Origin: Chitinophaga varians
GTDB lineage: Bacteria; Bacteroidota; Bacteroidia; Chitinophagales; Chitinophagaceae
DNA: 64,000 nucleotides
Assembly: GCF_012641275.1 (NCBI RefSeq)
Contig: NZ_JABAIA010000001.1
Coordinates: forward strand, 3,410,001-3,474,000
Direction of reading: 5' to 3'
How positions within the stretch are numbered: the first letter of the stretch is position 1; the number at the start of each line of letters is the position of its first letter. A program made the translations under genes and the position numbers. Below the pieces are notes generated by a model. It ran no database searches, was not told the origin of the DNA, and saw only the letters and a program-made list of their open reading frames with translations. Positions 53,005-61,443 of this stretch are shown in pieces.

Positions 53005-54555
53005 CTAAAAAATTGACTTCTTGCTTCTGCCGCCGAGGCCCAGCGCCCCCAGCAGGCTGCGGGTGATAACGCTGGCGGCTGTACGACCTGCCTGCCGCAT
53101 GGCAGAGCTGCCCATTACCTGTTCGAGCAGGCTTTTTTCTTCTTTTTGTTTGCCGGTGCCTGATGAGCCGGAACTGGCGGCTGCAGCTGTTTTTTCTGCT
53201 GCCTCCTGCAGTTTGGCAGTCAGTATTTCGTAGGCGCTTTCGTTGTCGATGGTCTCGGCATATTTCTTCACCATTTTGGAATTATTGACGAGGGCATCTA
53301 TCTCCGCGTCGGTGAGCACGTCCATACGGGAGCGCGGCGATACCAGCATAGTGGCGGCCAGCGGCGTAGGCACGCCTTTTTCGTTGAGACAGGTGATCAG
53401 CGCCTCGCCAATGCCAATCTGCGTCAGCAGTTCATCCGTTTTATAGAAGTCAGACAACGGATAGTTTTCGGCTGTCTGTTTGATGGTTTTACGGTCGTTG
53501 GCGGTGAAGGCGCGCAGGGCGTGCTGTACTTTAAGGCCCAGTTGTCCGAGCACGGAAGCAGGGATGTCCATAGGGTTTTGGGTACAGAAGAAAATGCCTA
53601 CGCCTTTGGAGCGTATCAGTTTGATGATGGTGTCGATCTGTTTCAACAGCGCGTCGCTGGCTTCATTAAAGATCAGGTGCGCTTCGTCGATGAACATCAC
53701 CAGTTTGGGTTTATCGAGGTCTCCCTCTTCAGGCAGCGTGGCATATAGTTCTGCCAGCAGGCTGAGCATGAAGGTGGAGAAGAGTTTGGGGCGGTCCTGG
53801 ATATCGGCCACCCGCAGGATAGAGACTACGCCGCGGCCATCGTCGCTGATGCGCATGAGGTCATCCACTTCAAAGGATTTTTCCCCGAAGAAGAGATCGG
53901 CGCCCTGTTGTTCCAGCTCTATCACTTTGCGCAGGATAGTGCCGGTGGAAGTGGTGGATATTTTACCATAGTCTTTTTCCAGTTCTGCCTTGCCCTCATC
54001 AGAAGCGAATTGCAGCACTTTTTTGAAGTCTTTCAGGTCCAGCAGCGGGAGCTTGTTATCGTCGCAATATTTAAACAGCATGGCTACGAGGCCTGCCTGT
54101 GTATCATTCAGTTCCAGTATTTTGGAAAGCAGTATGGGGCCAAATTCGCTGGTGGTGGCGCGCAGGCGGACACCTTTTTCGTTGCTGAGGGACAGCAGTT
54201 CAGAAGGGTATGCGGCGGGTGACCAGGAGCCACCGATTTTCTGGTACCGTTCCTGGATCTTGGGATTGTCAGTGCCGGCAGCAGCGATACCGCTAAGGTC
54301 GCCCTTGATGTCCATCAATAATACGGGAACGCTGGCATCGCTGAGGCCTTCGGCGATCACCTGCAGGGTCTTGGTTTTACCGGTACCGGTGGCGCCGGCG
54401 ATCAAACCATGCCTGTTCATGGTTTTCAGAGGGAGGAATACATCTGCTCCACTGATCACTTCACCATCCAGCATAGCACATCCTAACTTGAAATGCTCGC
54501 CTTTAAATGTATAGCCGTTCTTAATGGACTCCAGAAATGCTTCTTGATTGGCCAT
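53005..54555 (-). CDS. HerA-like / DUF853 ATPase
   Basis: The protein has 516 residues with Walker A GATGTGKTKT (residues ~53-62), Walker B VMFIDEAHLIF (~285-295), and C-terminal DUF853 features (FKYCDDNKLPLL, GVGIFFCTQNPMDIP). A low-complexity Ala/Ser/Gly/Lys linker (~455-475) is followed by a short basic tail ending RSKKSIF. Similar proteins (E. coli YjgR) are HerA-type DNA-translocase-like ATPases with unknown cellular role. It stands alone, with no nuclease partner such as NurA next to it. Confidence 0.9.
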   Translation of the reverse strand: MANQEAFLESIKNGYTFKGEHFKLGCAMLDGEVISGADVFLPLKTMNRHGLIAGATGTGKTKTLQVIAEGLSDASVPVLLMDIKGDLSGIAAAGTDNPKIQERYQKIGGSWSPAAYPSELLSLSNEKGVRLRATTSEFGPILLSKILELNDTQAGLVAMLFKYCDDNKLPLLDLKDFKKVLQFASDEGKAELEKDYGKISTTSTGTILRKVIELEQQGADLFFGEKSFEVDDLMRISDDGRGVVSILRVADIQDRPKLFSTFMLSLLAELYATLPEEGDLDKPKLVMFIDEAHLIFNEASDALLKQIDTIIKLIRSKGVGIFFCTQNPMDIPASVLGQLGLKVQHALRAFTANDRKTIKQTAENYPLSDFYKTDELLTQIGIGEALITCLNEKGVPTPLAATMLVSPRSRMDVLTDAEIDALVNNSKMVKKYAETIDNESAYEILTAKLQEAAEKTAAAASSGSSGTGKQKEEKSLLEQVMGSSAMRQAGRTAASVITRSLLGALGLGGRSKKSIF

Positions 54556-54664
54556 GGTGTAAATTGTTTTTTATGAAGATAACAAAAACAGGCTGCAATC
54601 GCTGCCGTTGGATGGCAGTTTGCATACCCGGACCGAAATATAATCTTCCGATAATATAAACAAA

Positions 54665-54687
54665 AATTCCGCCTGTAAGGCGGAATT
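54665..54687 (-). terminator. Second terminator downstream of the GroES-like gene
   Basis: Perfect 9-bp stem AATTCCGCC (54665-54673) with GGCGGAATT (54679-54687); on the minus strand the hairpin is followed by TTTTTG. It lies further downstream of 54722-54742. Confidence 0.65.
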
Positions 54688-54721
54688 CATCTCCCTATAT
54701 TTAAATTAATCCCCATAAAAA

Positions 54722-54742
54722 ATCCCGCCCAGGGGGCGGGAT
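54722..54742 (-). terminator. First terminator downstream of the GroES-like gene
   Basis: ATCCCGCCC (54722-54730) and GGGCGGGAT (54734-54742) form a perfect 9-bp stem; on the minus strand it is followed by a run of T residues. Confidence 0.8.
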
Positions 54743-54774
54743 CCAAATATCAACATATCAAAATCTGTAAATGA

Positions 54775-55155
54775 TCACAGGTCTTCTTCTCTTTCCAGCA
54801 TCAGGATGGCTCCCTGTGGCACAATGAAGTATGTTTCGTCTTCATATACGATCTCTGTGGAACCACTGAGCAGAAAGATAGCAAGGTCGCCTTCTTTGGC
54901 CTGTAAGGGGATATATTTCACTTTATCCTCTTCCGGCTTCCAGGAATCCTCGTCTTCCACGGGAACAGGAATAGCGTAACCGGGACCGGTTTTGATCACA
55001 TATCCTCTCTGTACCTTTTCTTTGGACTGCACACCGGGAGGCAGGTATAATCCGCTTTTGGTACGGTCGTGCGGTGTTGTTGGCTTAATCAGTACACGAT
55101 CGCCAACAACGATCAGTTTTTTTAGTTTATTGTCCGGTGTAATATGTATAGCCAT
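54775..55155 (-). CDS. GroES-like co-chaperonin family protein
   Basis: The protein has 126 residues, longer than the 94-97 of classical GroES. The Cpn10 core is seen in LIVVGDRVLIKPTTPHDRTKSGLYLPPG (mobile-loop-like) and EKVQRGYVIKTGPGY, then EGDLAIFLLSGSTEIVYEDETYFIVPQGAIL. An insertion (about residues 65-80, PVEDEDSWKPEEDKV) is acidic and unusual. No groEL is adjacent, so it may be a stand-alone divergent co-chaperone common in this phylum. Two terminators follow it. Confidence 0.82.
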   Translation of the reverse strand: MAIHITPDNKLKKLIVVGDRVLIKPTTPHDRTKSGLYLPPGVQSKEKVQRGYVIKTGPGYAIPVPVEDEDSWKPEEDKVKYIPLQAKEGDLAIFLLSGSTEIVYEDETYFIVPQGAILMLEREEDL

Positions 55156-55210
55156 GATGTACGCTGATCAAAAATGATGCAGGCCTGTGGGCAATGACAT
55201 AGTGACAGTG

Positions 55211-56050
55211 CTACAGGGCGCTGAGGGCAAATGTTTCCCCTGCCCGGATACCTTTTTCGGTGGTTTGCAGTACACAGCATTCATTGACAGGATCATGCTC
55301 AAAGAACAATACGTACTGGTTGTCTACCGCTTCCTGCAGGAACTTTTTCTTTTCCGTAAGGGTGGTCAGTGGGAACATATCGTACGCCATCACATAAGGG
55401 AGCGGCAGATGCCCGATAGACGGGAGCAGATCGGCCATATATACGATGGTTTTGTCTTTATACCGGATCTGCGGCAGCATCATGGCGTCGGTATGGCCAT
55501 TGGCGAAGCGGATACTCATATGATCGGTAAAAGCAACGCCCTCCTGATGAGCGATGAATTTCAGCTGGCCGCTTTCCTGGATGGGCAGGATGTTTTCTTT
55601 CAGGAAAGATGCTTTTTCCCTGTCGTTGGGCACAGTAGCCCATTTCCAGTGGTCTTCATTGCTCCAGTAGGTGGCGTTTTTAAAGGCAGGCACCAGCTTA
55701 TCGCCTTCCCGTACAATGCTGCCGCCGCAATGATCAAAATGGAGGTGCGTTAAAAACACGTCTGTGATGTCATTACGATGAAAGCCGTGTGCCGCAAGGG
55801 ATTTATCGAGGGTGGCATCGCCGTGCAGGTAATAGTGGCTGAAGAATTTAGCGTCCTGTTTATCGCCGATACCGTTATCGATCAGTATCAGGCGGTTGCC
55901 GTCTTCGATGAGCAGGCAGCGCATGGCCCAGGTACACAGGTTGTTTTCATCAGCAGGGTTCGTTTTGTTCCACAGTGTTTTGGGCACTACGCCAAACATG
56001 GCGCCGCCATCCAGTTTGAAGAAACCTGTGTCGATGGTGTATAATTTCAT
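55211..56050 (-). CDS. Metallo-beta-lactamase fold hydrolase
   Basis: The protein has 279 residues. The zinc-binding HxHxDH motif is HLHFDHCGG (in VFLTHLHFDHCGG); other ligands are in ANGHTDAMMLPQ and MADLLPSIGHL, with a terminal Asp/His region FFEHDPVNE. The arrangement (N-terminal GMFGVVPKTLWNK) resembles N-acyl-homoserine lactonase-like or other MBL-fold esterases. The substrate is unknown. It follows the MFS transporter gene by 28 bp on the same strand and is probably cotranscribed. Confidence 0.9.
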   Translation of the reverse strand: MKLYTIDTGFFKLDGGAMFGVVPKTLWNKTNPADENNLCTWAMRCLLIEDGNRLILIDNGIGDKQDAKFFSHYYLHGDATLDKSLAAHGFHRNDITDVFLTHLHFDHCGGSIVREGDKLVPAFKNATYWSNEDHWKWATVPNDREKASFLKENILPIQESGQLKFIAHQEGVAFTDHMSIRFANGHTDAMMLPQIRYKDKTIVYMADLLPSIGHLPLPYVMAYDMFPLTTLTEKKKFLQEAVDNQYVLFFEHDPVNECCVLQTTEKGIRAGETFALSAL

Positions 56051-56078
56051 ATGCTCGTGTATTGGGTTGCCAGGGCAA

Positions 56079-57386
56079 CTACATGACTAAATGCTTTTCT
56101 TTTTCTGTCTCCATCCCGGCCAGCTGCCTTTGTTTCCGCAGGGCCGAAATGATCCATGCCAGGCCGATCACAAAAAACACGACCAGGGCGAGGACGGAGT
56201 TGCGCATGTTTTCTGTATAATCATCAATATAAGCAAAAGAAAACATACCGATCACAATCGAGAGCTTTTCGGTAACATCGTAATAGCTGAAGAAGCTGGC
56301 CGTGTCCTGTGTTTCAGGCATTAACTTGGCGTAGGTGGAACGGCTGAGCGACTGTATGCCGCCCATCACCAGGCCTACCGCCGTGGCCAGCAGATAGAAG
56401 TCGGTAGCGGTTTGCATTTTGTAACCGGCTATACAGATACCGATCCATACGATGACAACGCCAATCAATACACGAAGATTGCCGAAGATGCCGGAAAGGC
56501 GGGCCATGCCCCAGGCGCCGGCAATAGCCACCACCTGGATGATCACCACCGTGCCGATCAGTTTATCGGACGGCAGGTTCAGCACTTTGCTGCCGAAAAT
56601 AGTAGCGGCCATCATCACCGTCTGTACGCCCATGCTGTAAAAAAAGAAGCCGCGCAGGAAACGTTTCAGCACCGGCATTGTTTTTACCTGGGCATATACT
56701 TTACGCAGCTCGCCGAACCCTTCGGTGAGCGCACCGCTGCTGTGTTTGCTGACAGTGGCTTTGGTAGCGGGCAGGGTGGCAAAAGTGATCTGGGCAAAAC
56801 CCAGCCACCATACGCCTACCAGCAGGAAGGTGCCTCTTACTGCTGTGCCTTCATCCAGGCCGAAAGGCAGGGTCATGACCAGCGCGAAGCCTACCAGTTG
56901 CAGCAATACGCTGCCGATGTAGCCCATGCTGTAGCCGCGGGCGCTGATACGGTCACGGTCCTCCGGAGCGGCTATTTCAGGCAGATAGGAGTTATAGAAC
57001 ACCAGTCCGCCGCAGTAGCCCATAGTGGCCAGCATAAAGGCCAATACGCCCAGCCATAGCGTGCTTTTGGTGAAAAAGAAAAGCGCTGCGCATGACACGG
57101 AGCCCAGGATGGTGAAAAATTTCAGGAAGTTCTTTTTGTTGCCACGGGTGTCGGAAATAGACGACAGGATCGGAGACGCGATCGCTACCAGTAGAAAAGC
57201 CGCTGCCATAGTGTAGTTATACAGGGCAGAGTTGACGAAACGCATGCCCATAAAGGAGACGTGTTCGTCGGTGACGGCGAGGAAATAAATGGGGAAGAAG
57301 GTGGTAGTGATAACGAGATTGTATACGGAGTTGGCCCAGTCATACATGGCCCAGCCGTTGAGTACTTTTTTGCCGGCAGTAATCAT
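56079..57386 (-). CDS. MFS transporter of the UMF1 (Atg22-like) family
   Basis: The protein has 435 residues with about 12 membrane helices. The family signature is at the N-terminus: WAMYDWANSVYNLVITTTFFPIYF. Further segments VFYNSYLPEIAAPEDRDRISARGYSMGY and GGIQSLSRSTYAKLMPE are typical of the UMF1 group, whose yeast relative Atg22 exports amino acids from the vacuole. The bacterial substrate is not known. It lies between the lipid A operon (ABC ATPase, 55 bp upstream) and an MBL hydrolase. Confidence 0.92.
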   Translation of the reverse strand: MITAGKKVLNGWAMYDWANSVYNLVITTTFFPIYFLAVTDEHVSFMGMRFVNSALYNYTMAAAFLLVAIASPILSSISDTRGNKKNFLKFFTILGSVSCAALFFFTKSTLWLGVLAFMLATMGYCGGLVFYNSYLPEIAAPEDRDRISARGYSMGYIGSVLLQLVGFALVMTLPFGLDEGTAVRGTFLLVGVWWLGFAQITFATLPATKATVSKHSSGALTEGFGELRKVYAQVKTMPVLKRFLRGFFFYSMGVQTVMMAATIFGSKVLNLPSDKLIGTVVIIQVVAIAGAWGMARLSGIFGNLRVLIGVVIVWIGICIAGYKMQTATDFYLLATAVGLVMGGIQSLSRSTYAKLMPETQDTASFFSYYDVTEKLSIVIGMFSFAYIDDYTENMRNSVLALVVFFVIGLAWIISALRKQRQLAGMETEKEKHLVM

Positions 57387-57441
57387 ATAGCGCGAAGCGG
57401 TTAGTTGGCAACGAAGATAACAAAATCGCGATATGACAGCA

Positions 57442-58062
57442 CTATTGTTTGTAGTCGGTGATACGAATGTGGTGTTTACACATGAAATACTCCTGCTCGT
57501 CGTTGGAGCTGACGATGATGAGGCGGTTGCCTCCGTATTGGTTGATCATTCCCTGGTAGAGCGCTACACCGGCAGCATCGAGATTGGTGCAGGGTTCGTC
57601 CAGCAATAATACGGGTACATCGCTGAGAATGGCGAGCGCCAGTTTGATACGCTGTTTCATCCCGGAGGAGAAATTACGGAGTTGTTTGTGGGCTGCTTTT
57701 TCCAGTCCTGCCATTTCCATGGCCATGGCAGGTGTAATGCCGGGCAGCAGGGATTTGAATTGGGTATGGAAGGTGATGATCTCTGTGAGGGTGAATTCTT
57801 CTATCAGCTCCAGATAGGGAGCTGCAATAGCACAGTACCGGAAAAACGCATCGGGGGCGATGGGTTTTTCCGGTGTGCTGTATTGTACAGTGCCTTCATT
57901 GTGTTGAATGGCGCCGCTGATAACCTGTAGTAAAGTGGATTTTCCTGAACCGTTAGGCCCCAGAATCGCGTAGCGTTCTCCTTCCCGGAAGGTAAGGCTC
58001 ACACCACGAAATATCCAGTCGTAGTTGAAACGTTTACCTGTCTGGTCAAGAGATATCATCAT
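57442..58062 (-). CDS. ABC transporter ATP-binding protein (no permease adjacent)
   Basis: The protein has 206 residues. Motifs: Walker A ILGPNGSGKSTLL, signature NFSSGMKQRIKLA (S-S-G-M-K variant of LSGGQ), Walker B VPVLLLDEPCTNLD and the switch His replaced in the segment IIVSSNDEQE. It is a single nucleotide-binding domain. It overlaps the lpxA stop by 14-17 bp, so it is translated from the lipid A operon. No permease is near. The short overall length and the lone position suggest it works with a permease encoded elsewhere. Confidence 0.9.
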   Translation of the reverse strand: MMISLDQTGKRFNYDWIFRGVSLTFREGERYAILGPNGSGKSTLLQVISGAIQHNEGTVQYSTPEKPIAPDAFFRYCAIAAPYLELIEEFTLTEIITFHTQFKSLLPGITPAMAMEMAGLEKAAHKQLRNFSSGMKQRIKLALAILSDVPVLLLDEPCTNLDAAGVALYQGMINQYGGNRLIIVSSNDEQEYFMCKHHIRITDYKQ

Positions 58063-58846
58063 TGGAATGGGAAGTGTAACCTCTCATAATACCACGGCCG
58101 GACTCACGGATGAAGGACAGAATTTCGTCTCTTTCATCGGTGGCCGGAAACTCAGCTTCGATGATGCTGATGGCCTTGGATAATTTATAGCCTTTCACAA
58201 AAATCACACGGTAAATATCCAGGATCTGATTGATTTTTTCCAGGGAGAATCCTCTTCTTTTCAGTCCTACCGAGTTGATGCCCACATAGGAGAGGGGCTC
58301 ACGGGCGGCTTTTACATAAGGAGGTACATCTTTCCGCACGAGGGAGCCACCGGTAACGAAGGCGTGGTCGCCTACTTTACAGAACTGCTGGATGGCCACC
58401 ATACCGGCCAGCACCACGTGGTCGCCCACGGTGATATGCCCGGCCAGGGTAGTGTTATTGGAGAAGATGCAGTGATTGCCTACTTCGCAGTCGTGCGCAA
58501 TGTGGCCATAGGCCATGATCAGGCAGTTATCGCCGATCTTGGTCTTCCACTTGTCGCGCGTACCGCGGTTGATGGTCACGAATTCACGGATAGTAGTGTT
58601 GTTTCCTATTTCCACAGTGGTTTCTTCACCCGCATATTTTAGGTCCTGAGGGATAGCAGAAATAACAGCGCCCGGGAAGATGCGGCAGTTTTTACCGATG
58701 CGGGCTCCTTCCATAATGGTTACGTTGGAGCCAATCCAGGTGCCGTCGCCGATTTCTACGTTTTTGTGGATGACGGTAAACGGATCAATTTTAACATTAG
58801 GCGCCACCTTGGCGTCCGGATGTATGTATGTAAGCGGGTGGATCAT
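58046..58846 (-). CDS. lpxA: Acyl-ACP--UDP-N-acetylglucosamine O-acyltransferase
   Basis: The protein has 266 residues, a left-handed beta-helix hexapeptide acyltransferase: PLTYIHPDAKVAPNVKIDPFTVI and following repeats. The catalytic His lies in MAYGHIAHDCEVGNHC. The C-terminal helical part (SVGLKRRGFSLEKINQI) is characteristic. LpxA catalyses the first step of lipid A synthesis. It lies 5 bp after lpxC/fabZ and overlaps the ABC ATPase gene at its end. Confidence 0.96.
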   Translation of the reverse strand: MIHPLTYIHPDAKVAPNVKIDPFTVIHKNVEIGDGTWIGSNVTIMEGARIGKNCRIFPGAVISAIPQDLKYAGEETTVEIGNNTTIREFVTINRGTRDKWKTKIGDNCLIMAYGHIAHDCEVGNHCIFSNNTTLAGHITVGDHVVLAGMVAIQQFCKVGDHAFVTGGSLVRKDVPPYVKAAREPLSYVGINSVGLKRRGFSLEKINQILDIYRVIFVKGYKLSKAISIIEAEFPATDERDEILSFIRESGRGIMRGYTSHSNDDIS

Positions 58847-58851
58847 TGCTT

Positions 58852-60270
58852 TTATTTGCCTTCTCTGGTTTTTACAATTTGTGCTATCATGTCGGCTTCG
58901 GTAGCTACTTTATTGCCAATGAAGACCGTTCCCCGCATTTCCACGAGCCCTCTTCTGATGGGGCTCAGCAGTTCCATTTTCAGGATCATGGTGTCTCCTG
59001 GTACGACTTTCTGTTTGAATTTACAGTTGTCGATTTTCAGGAAGTAGGTATCATAGTTTTCAGGATCAGATACGCGGTTCAGTGCAAGGATACCGCCTAC
59101 CTGCGCCAGTGCTTCGAGCTGTAAAACGCCCGGCATCACCGGGTTGCCGGGGAAGTGGCCCTGGAAGAAGTGCTCGTTGAAAGTCACGTTCTTAACGCCC
59201 ACTACTCTTTCTTCACCCAGTTCGATGATCTTGTCTACCAGCAGCATCGGAAAACGGTGCGGCAGCGTTCTTTCAATACGGGGCGTATCGAAGATCGGTG
59301 GCTGGTTGGGATCGTATACCGGAACGTCTTTATTGTGTTTGTTCTTTTTGATATATGCCTTGATCTTACGGGCAAACTCCACGTTGGAAGCGTGGCCGGG
59401 ACGGTTGGCAATGATATGTGCCTTGATCGGATAACCTATCAGCGCCAGGTCGCCTACTACGTCCAGCAGTTTGTGGCGTGCCGGTTCGTTGGTGAAGCGC
59501 AGCTCAATGTTATTGAGGATACCTTCACGCTGTACTGACATAGTATCGCGGTTAAAGGCCTTGGCGAGGCGCGCCATGTCTTCTTCGTTCACGGCGCGGT
59601 CTACCACCACGATAGCGTTGTTGATATCGCCGCCTTTGATAAGATTATTGCTCAGCAGGTATTCCAGTTCGTGCAGGAAGCAGAAGGTGCGGGAAGAGGC
59701 AATCTCGTTCCTGAAGTGCTCAATGCTCTTCATTTTCGCGTGCTGGGTGCCCAGTACGGGAGAATTGAAGTCGATCAGGCAGGTGATGCTGTAGTCCAGT
59801 GCCGGTAAGGCTACCATCTCTACTTTTTTCTGCTCGTCGTAATAGGTGATATTGGTGTCTATAGTATAATAGATCTTTTTGGCGTCCTGGTCCTGTATCC
59901 CGGTTTTTTCGATTGCTTCGATGAAAGGGAGGGAACTGCCGTCCATGATTGGAATTTCAGGGCCGTCCAGCTCAATCAGAACGTTGTCAACACCGGTACC
60001 TACCAACGCTGCCAGCAGGTGCTCCACCGTGCTTACACGGGCGCCGTTATGTTCCAGCGTGGTGCCGCGGGCAGTATCCACTACGTAGTCCACGTCCGCT
60101 TTTACTACGGGCTGGTTAGGCAGGTCTACCCGTTGGAATTTGATGCCGGAACCCGGGGATGCGGGCTTCAGCGTCATGTTTACACTGGCTCCTGTATGCA
60201 AACCTACGCCCGAAATGCTGATATCACCTTTCAGGGTATGCTGGTTCTGCAACTGTTGATTTTCAATCAT
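58852..60270 (-). CDS. lpxC/fabZ: Bifunctional UDP-3-O-acyl-GlcNAc deacetylase / 3-hydroxyacyl-ACP dehydratase
   Basis: The protein has 472 residues. The N-terminal LpxC half (to ~305) has zinc-ligand motifs STVEHLLAALVG and HKLLDVVGDLALIG, plus the catalytic-His region GHASNVEFARKI. The C-terminal FabZ half has HRFPMLLVDKI and the catalytic GHFPGNPVMPGVLQLEALAQ. The fusion couples lipid A deacetylation to a fatty-acid dehydratase and is characteristic of Bacteroidota. It is placed between lpxD and lpxA, in the same operon. Confidence 0.97.
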   Translation of the reverse strand: MIENQQLQNQHTLKGDISISGVGLHTGASVNMTLKPASPGSGIKFQRVDLPNQPVVKADVDYVVDTARGTTLEHNGARVSTVEHLLAALVGTGVDNVLIELDGPEIPIMDGSSLPFIEAIEKTGIQDQDAKKIYYTIDTNITYYDEQKKVEMVALPALDYSITCLIDFNSPVLGTQHAKMKSIEHFRNEIASSRTFCFLHELEYLLSNNLIKGGDINNAIVVVDRAVNEEDMARLAKAFNRDTMSVQREGILNNIELRFTNEPARHKLLDVVGDLALIGYPIKAHIIANRPGHASNVEFARKIKAYIKKNKHNKDVPVYDPNQPPIFDTPRIERTLPHRFPMLLVDKIIELGEERVVGVKNVTFNEHFFQGHFPGNPVMPGVLQLEALAQVGGILALNRVSDPENYDTYFLKIDNCKFKQKVVPGDTMILKMELLSPIRRGLVEMRGTVFIGNKVATEADMIAQIVKTREGK

Positions 60271-60306
60271 ATTAACTAATGTATAACTATTTGATCTTCA
60301 GTTTAA

Positions 60307-61356
60307 TTAAACTCCTGCTCTTTCCTGTAACAGTTGTTTTACCATCTCCTCTAATTCTTTCACGCGTTTTTCAAGATCCGGCAAATTTCTAAAAATTGCC
60401 TGACTTTTCAGCGAACTTTTATAATCATAGGCCGGGGAACCGGTGAGAGAGCTGTTGGGAACGGTAATGGACTTGGAAAGTCCGCTCTGGGCGTTGATCT
60501 TGGTGCCATCAGCGATGTGGATATGACCTACCATGCCTACCTGGCCACCGATGACGCAGTTCTGCCCGATTTTGGTGCTGCCGGAAACGCCGGTCTGCGC
60601 GGCAATCACTGTGTTGATGCCAATGTCCACGTTGTGCGCTACCTGGATCAGGTTGTCCAGCTTCACGCCCTGGCGGATGATCGTAGAGCCCATAGTAGCC
60701 CTGTCGATAGTCGTATTGGCGCCGATTTCCACGTCGTCATAAATCACCACGTTGCCGATCTGGGGCACCTTTTTATAGGAGCCGTCCGGTTGCGGCGCAA
60801 AACCGAAACCATCGCCGCCGATCACGCAACCGGCATGGAGAATGGCACGGCTGCCTACGATGCAGTTGTCATATACTTTTACGCCCGGGTACAATACCGC
60901 GTCGTCATTCACTACCACGTTCTCGCCCAGGTACACTCCAGGATATATCTTTACGTTATTGCCCAGCACTACGTTTTCGCCCAGGTAGGCAAATGCGCCC
61001 ACAAATACGTTTTGCCCCATCTTTACAGACTGGGGAATGTGGGAAGGCTGCTGGATGCCCGACTTGTTGCCGGTCAGATAACGGTATTTTTCCAACAACA
61101 GGGCAAAGCTGCTGTAAGCATCTTTTACCCGGATCAGGGTGGAATGGATAGGACGTTCTATCACCAGGCTTTCATTCACGATCAGAATGGATGCTTTCGT
61201 CGTATATATGAACTCTTCATACTTAGGATTGGCAATAAAACTGAGCATGCCTTCGCCTGCCTCTTCGATTTTGGCGATGTTGCTCACCTTCACGTCCGGA
61301 TTTCCCTCCAGCGTACCATCTAACATGGTCGCTAACTGTAATGCGCTAAACTGCAT
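60307..61356 (-). CDS. lpxD: UDP-3-O-(3-hydroxyacyl)glucosamine N-acyltransferase
   Basis: The protein has 349 residues: an N-terminal uridine-binding domain (KIEEAGEGMLSFIANPKYEEFI), a left-handed beta-helix of hexapeptide repeats, and a C-terminal helical tail (LEKRVKELEEMVKQLL) that trimerises. The catalytic His is in NLIQVAHNVDIG. LpxD adds the second 3-hydroxyacyl chain in lipid A synthesis. It follows the HD-domain gene and precedes lpxC/fabZ. Confidence 0.96.
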   Translation of the reverse strand: MQFSALQLATMLDGTLEGNPDVKVSNIAKIEEAGEGMLSFIANPKYEEFIYTTKASILIVNESLVIERPIHSTLIRVKDAYSSFALLLEKYRYLTGNKSGIQQPSHIPQSVKMGQNVFVGAFAYLGENVVLGNNVKIYPGVYLGENVVVNDDAVLYPGVKVYDNCIVGSRAILHAGCVIGGDGFGFAPQPDGSYKKVPQIGNVVIYDDVEIGANTTIDRATMGSTIIRQGVKLDNLIQVAHNVDIGINTVIAAQTGVSGSTKIGQNCVIGGQVGMVGHIHIADGTKINAQSGLSKSITVPNSSLTGSPAYDYKSSLKSQAIFRNLPDLEKRVKELEEMVKQLLQERAGV

Positions 61357-61443
61357 AATTAATATTTGTAATGTTTTCCAGGCCTACTCCGGAATGCATG
61401 AATTTATTCTTTAATGTTTTAAAGCTTGTAAAACCTTGTTAGC

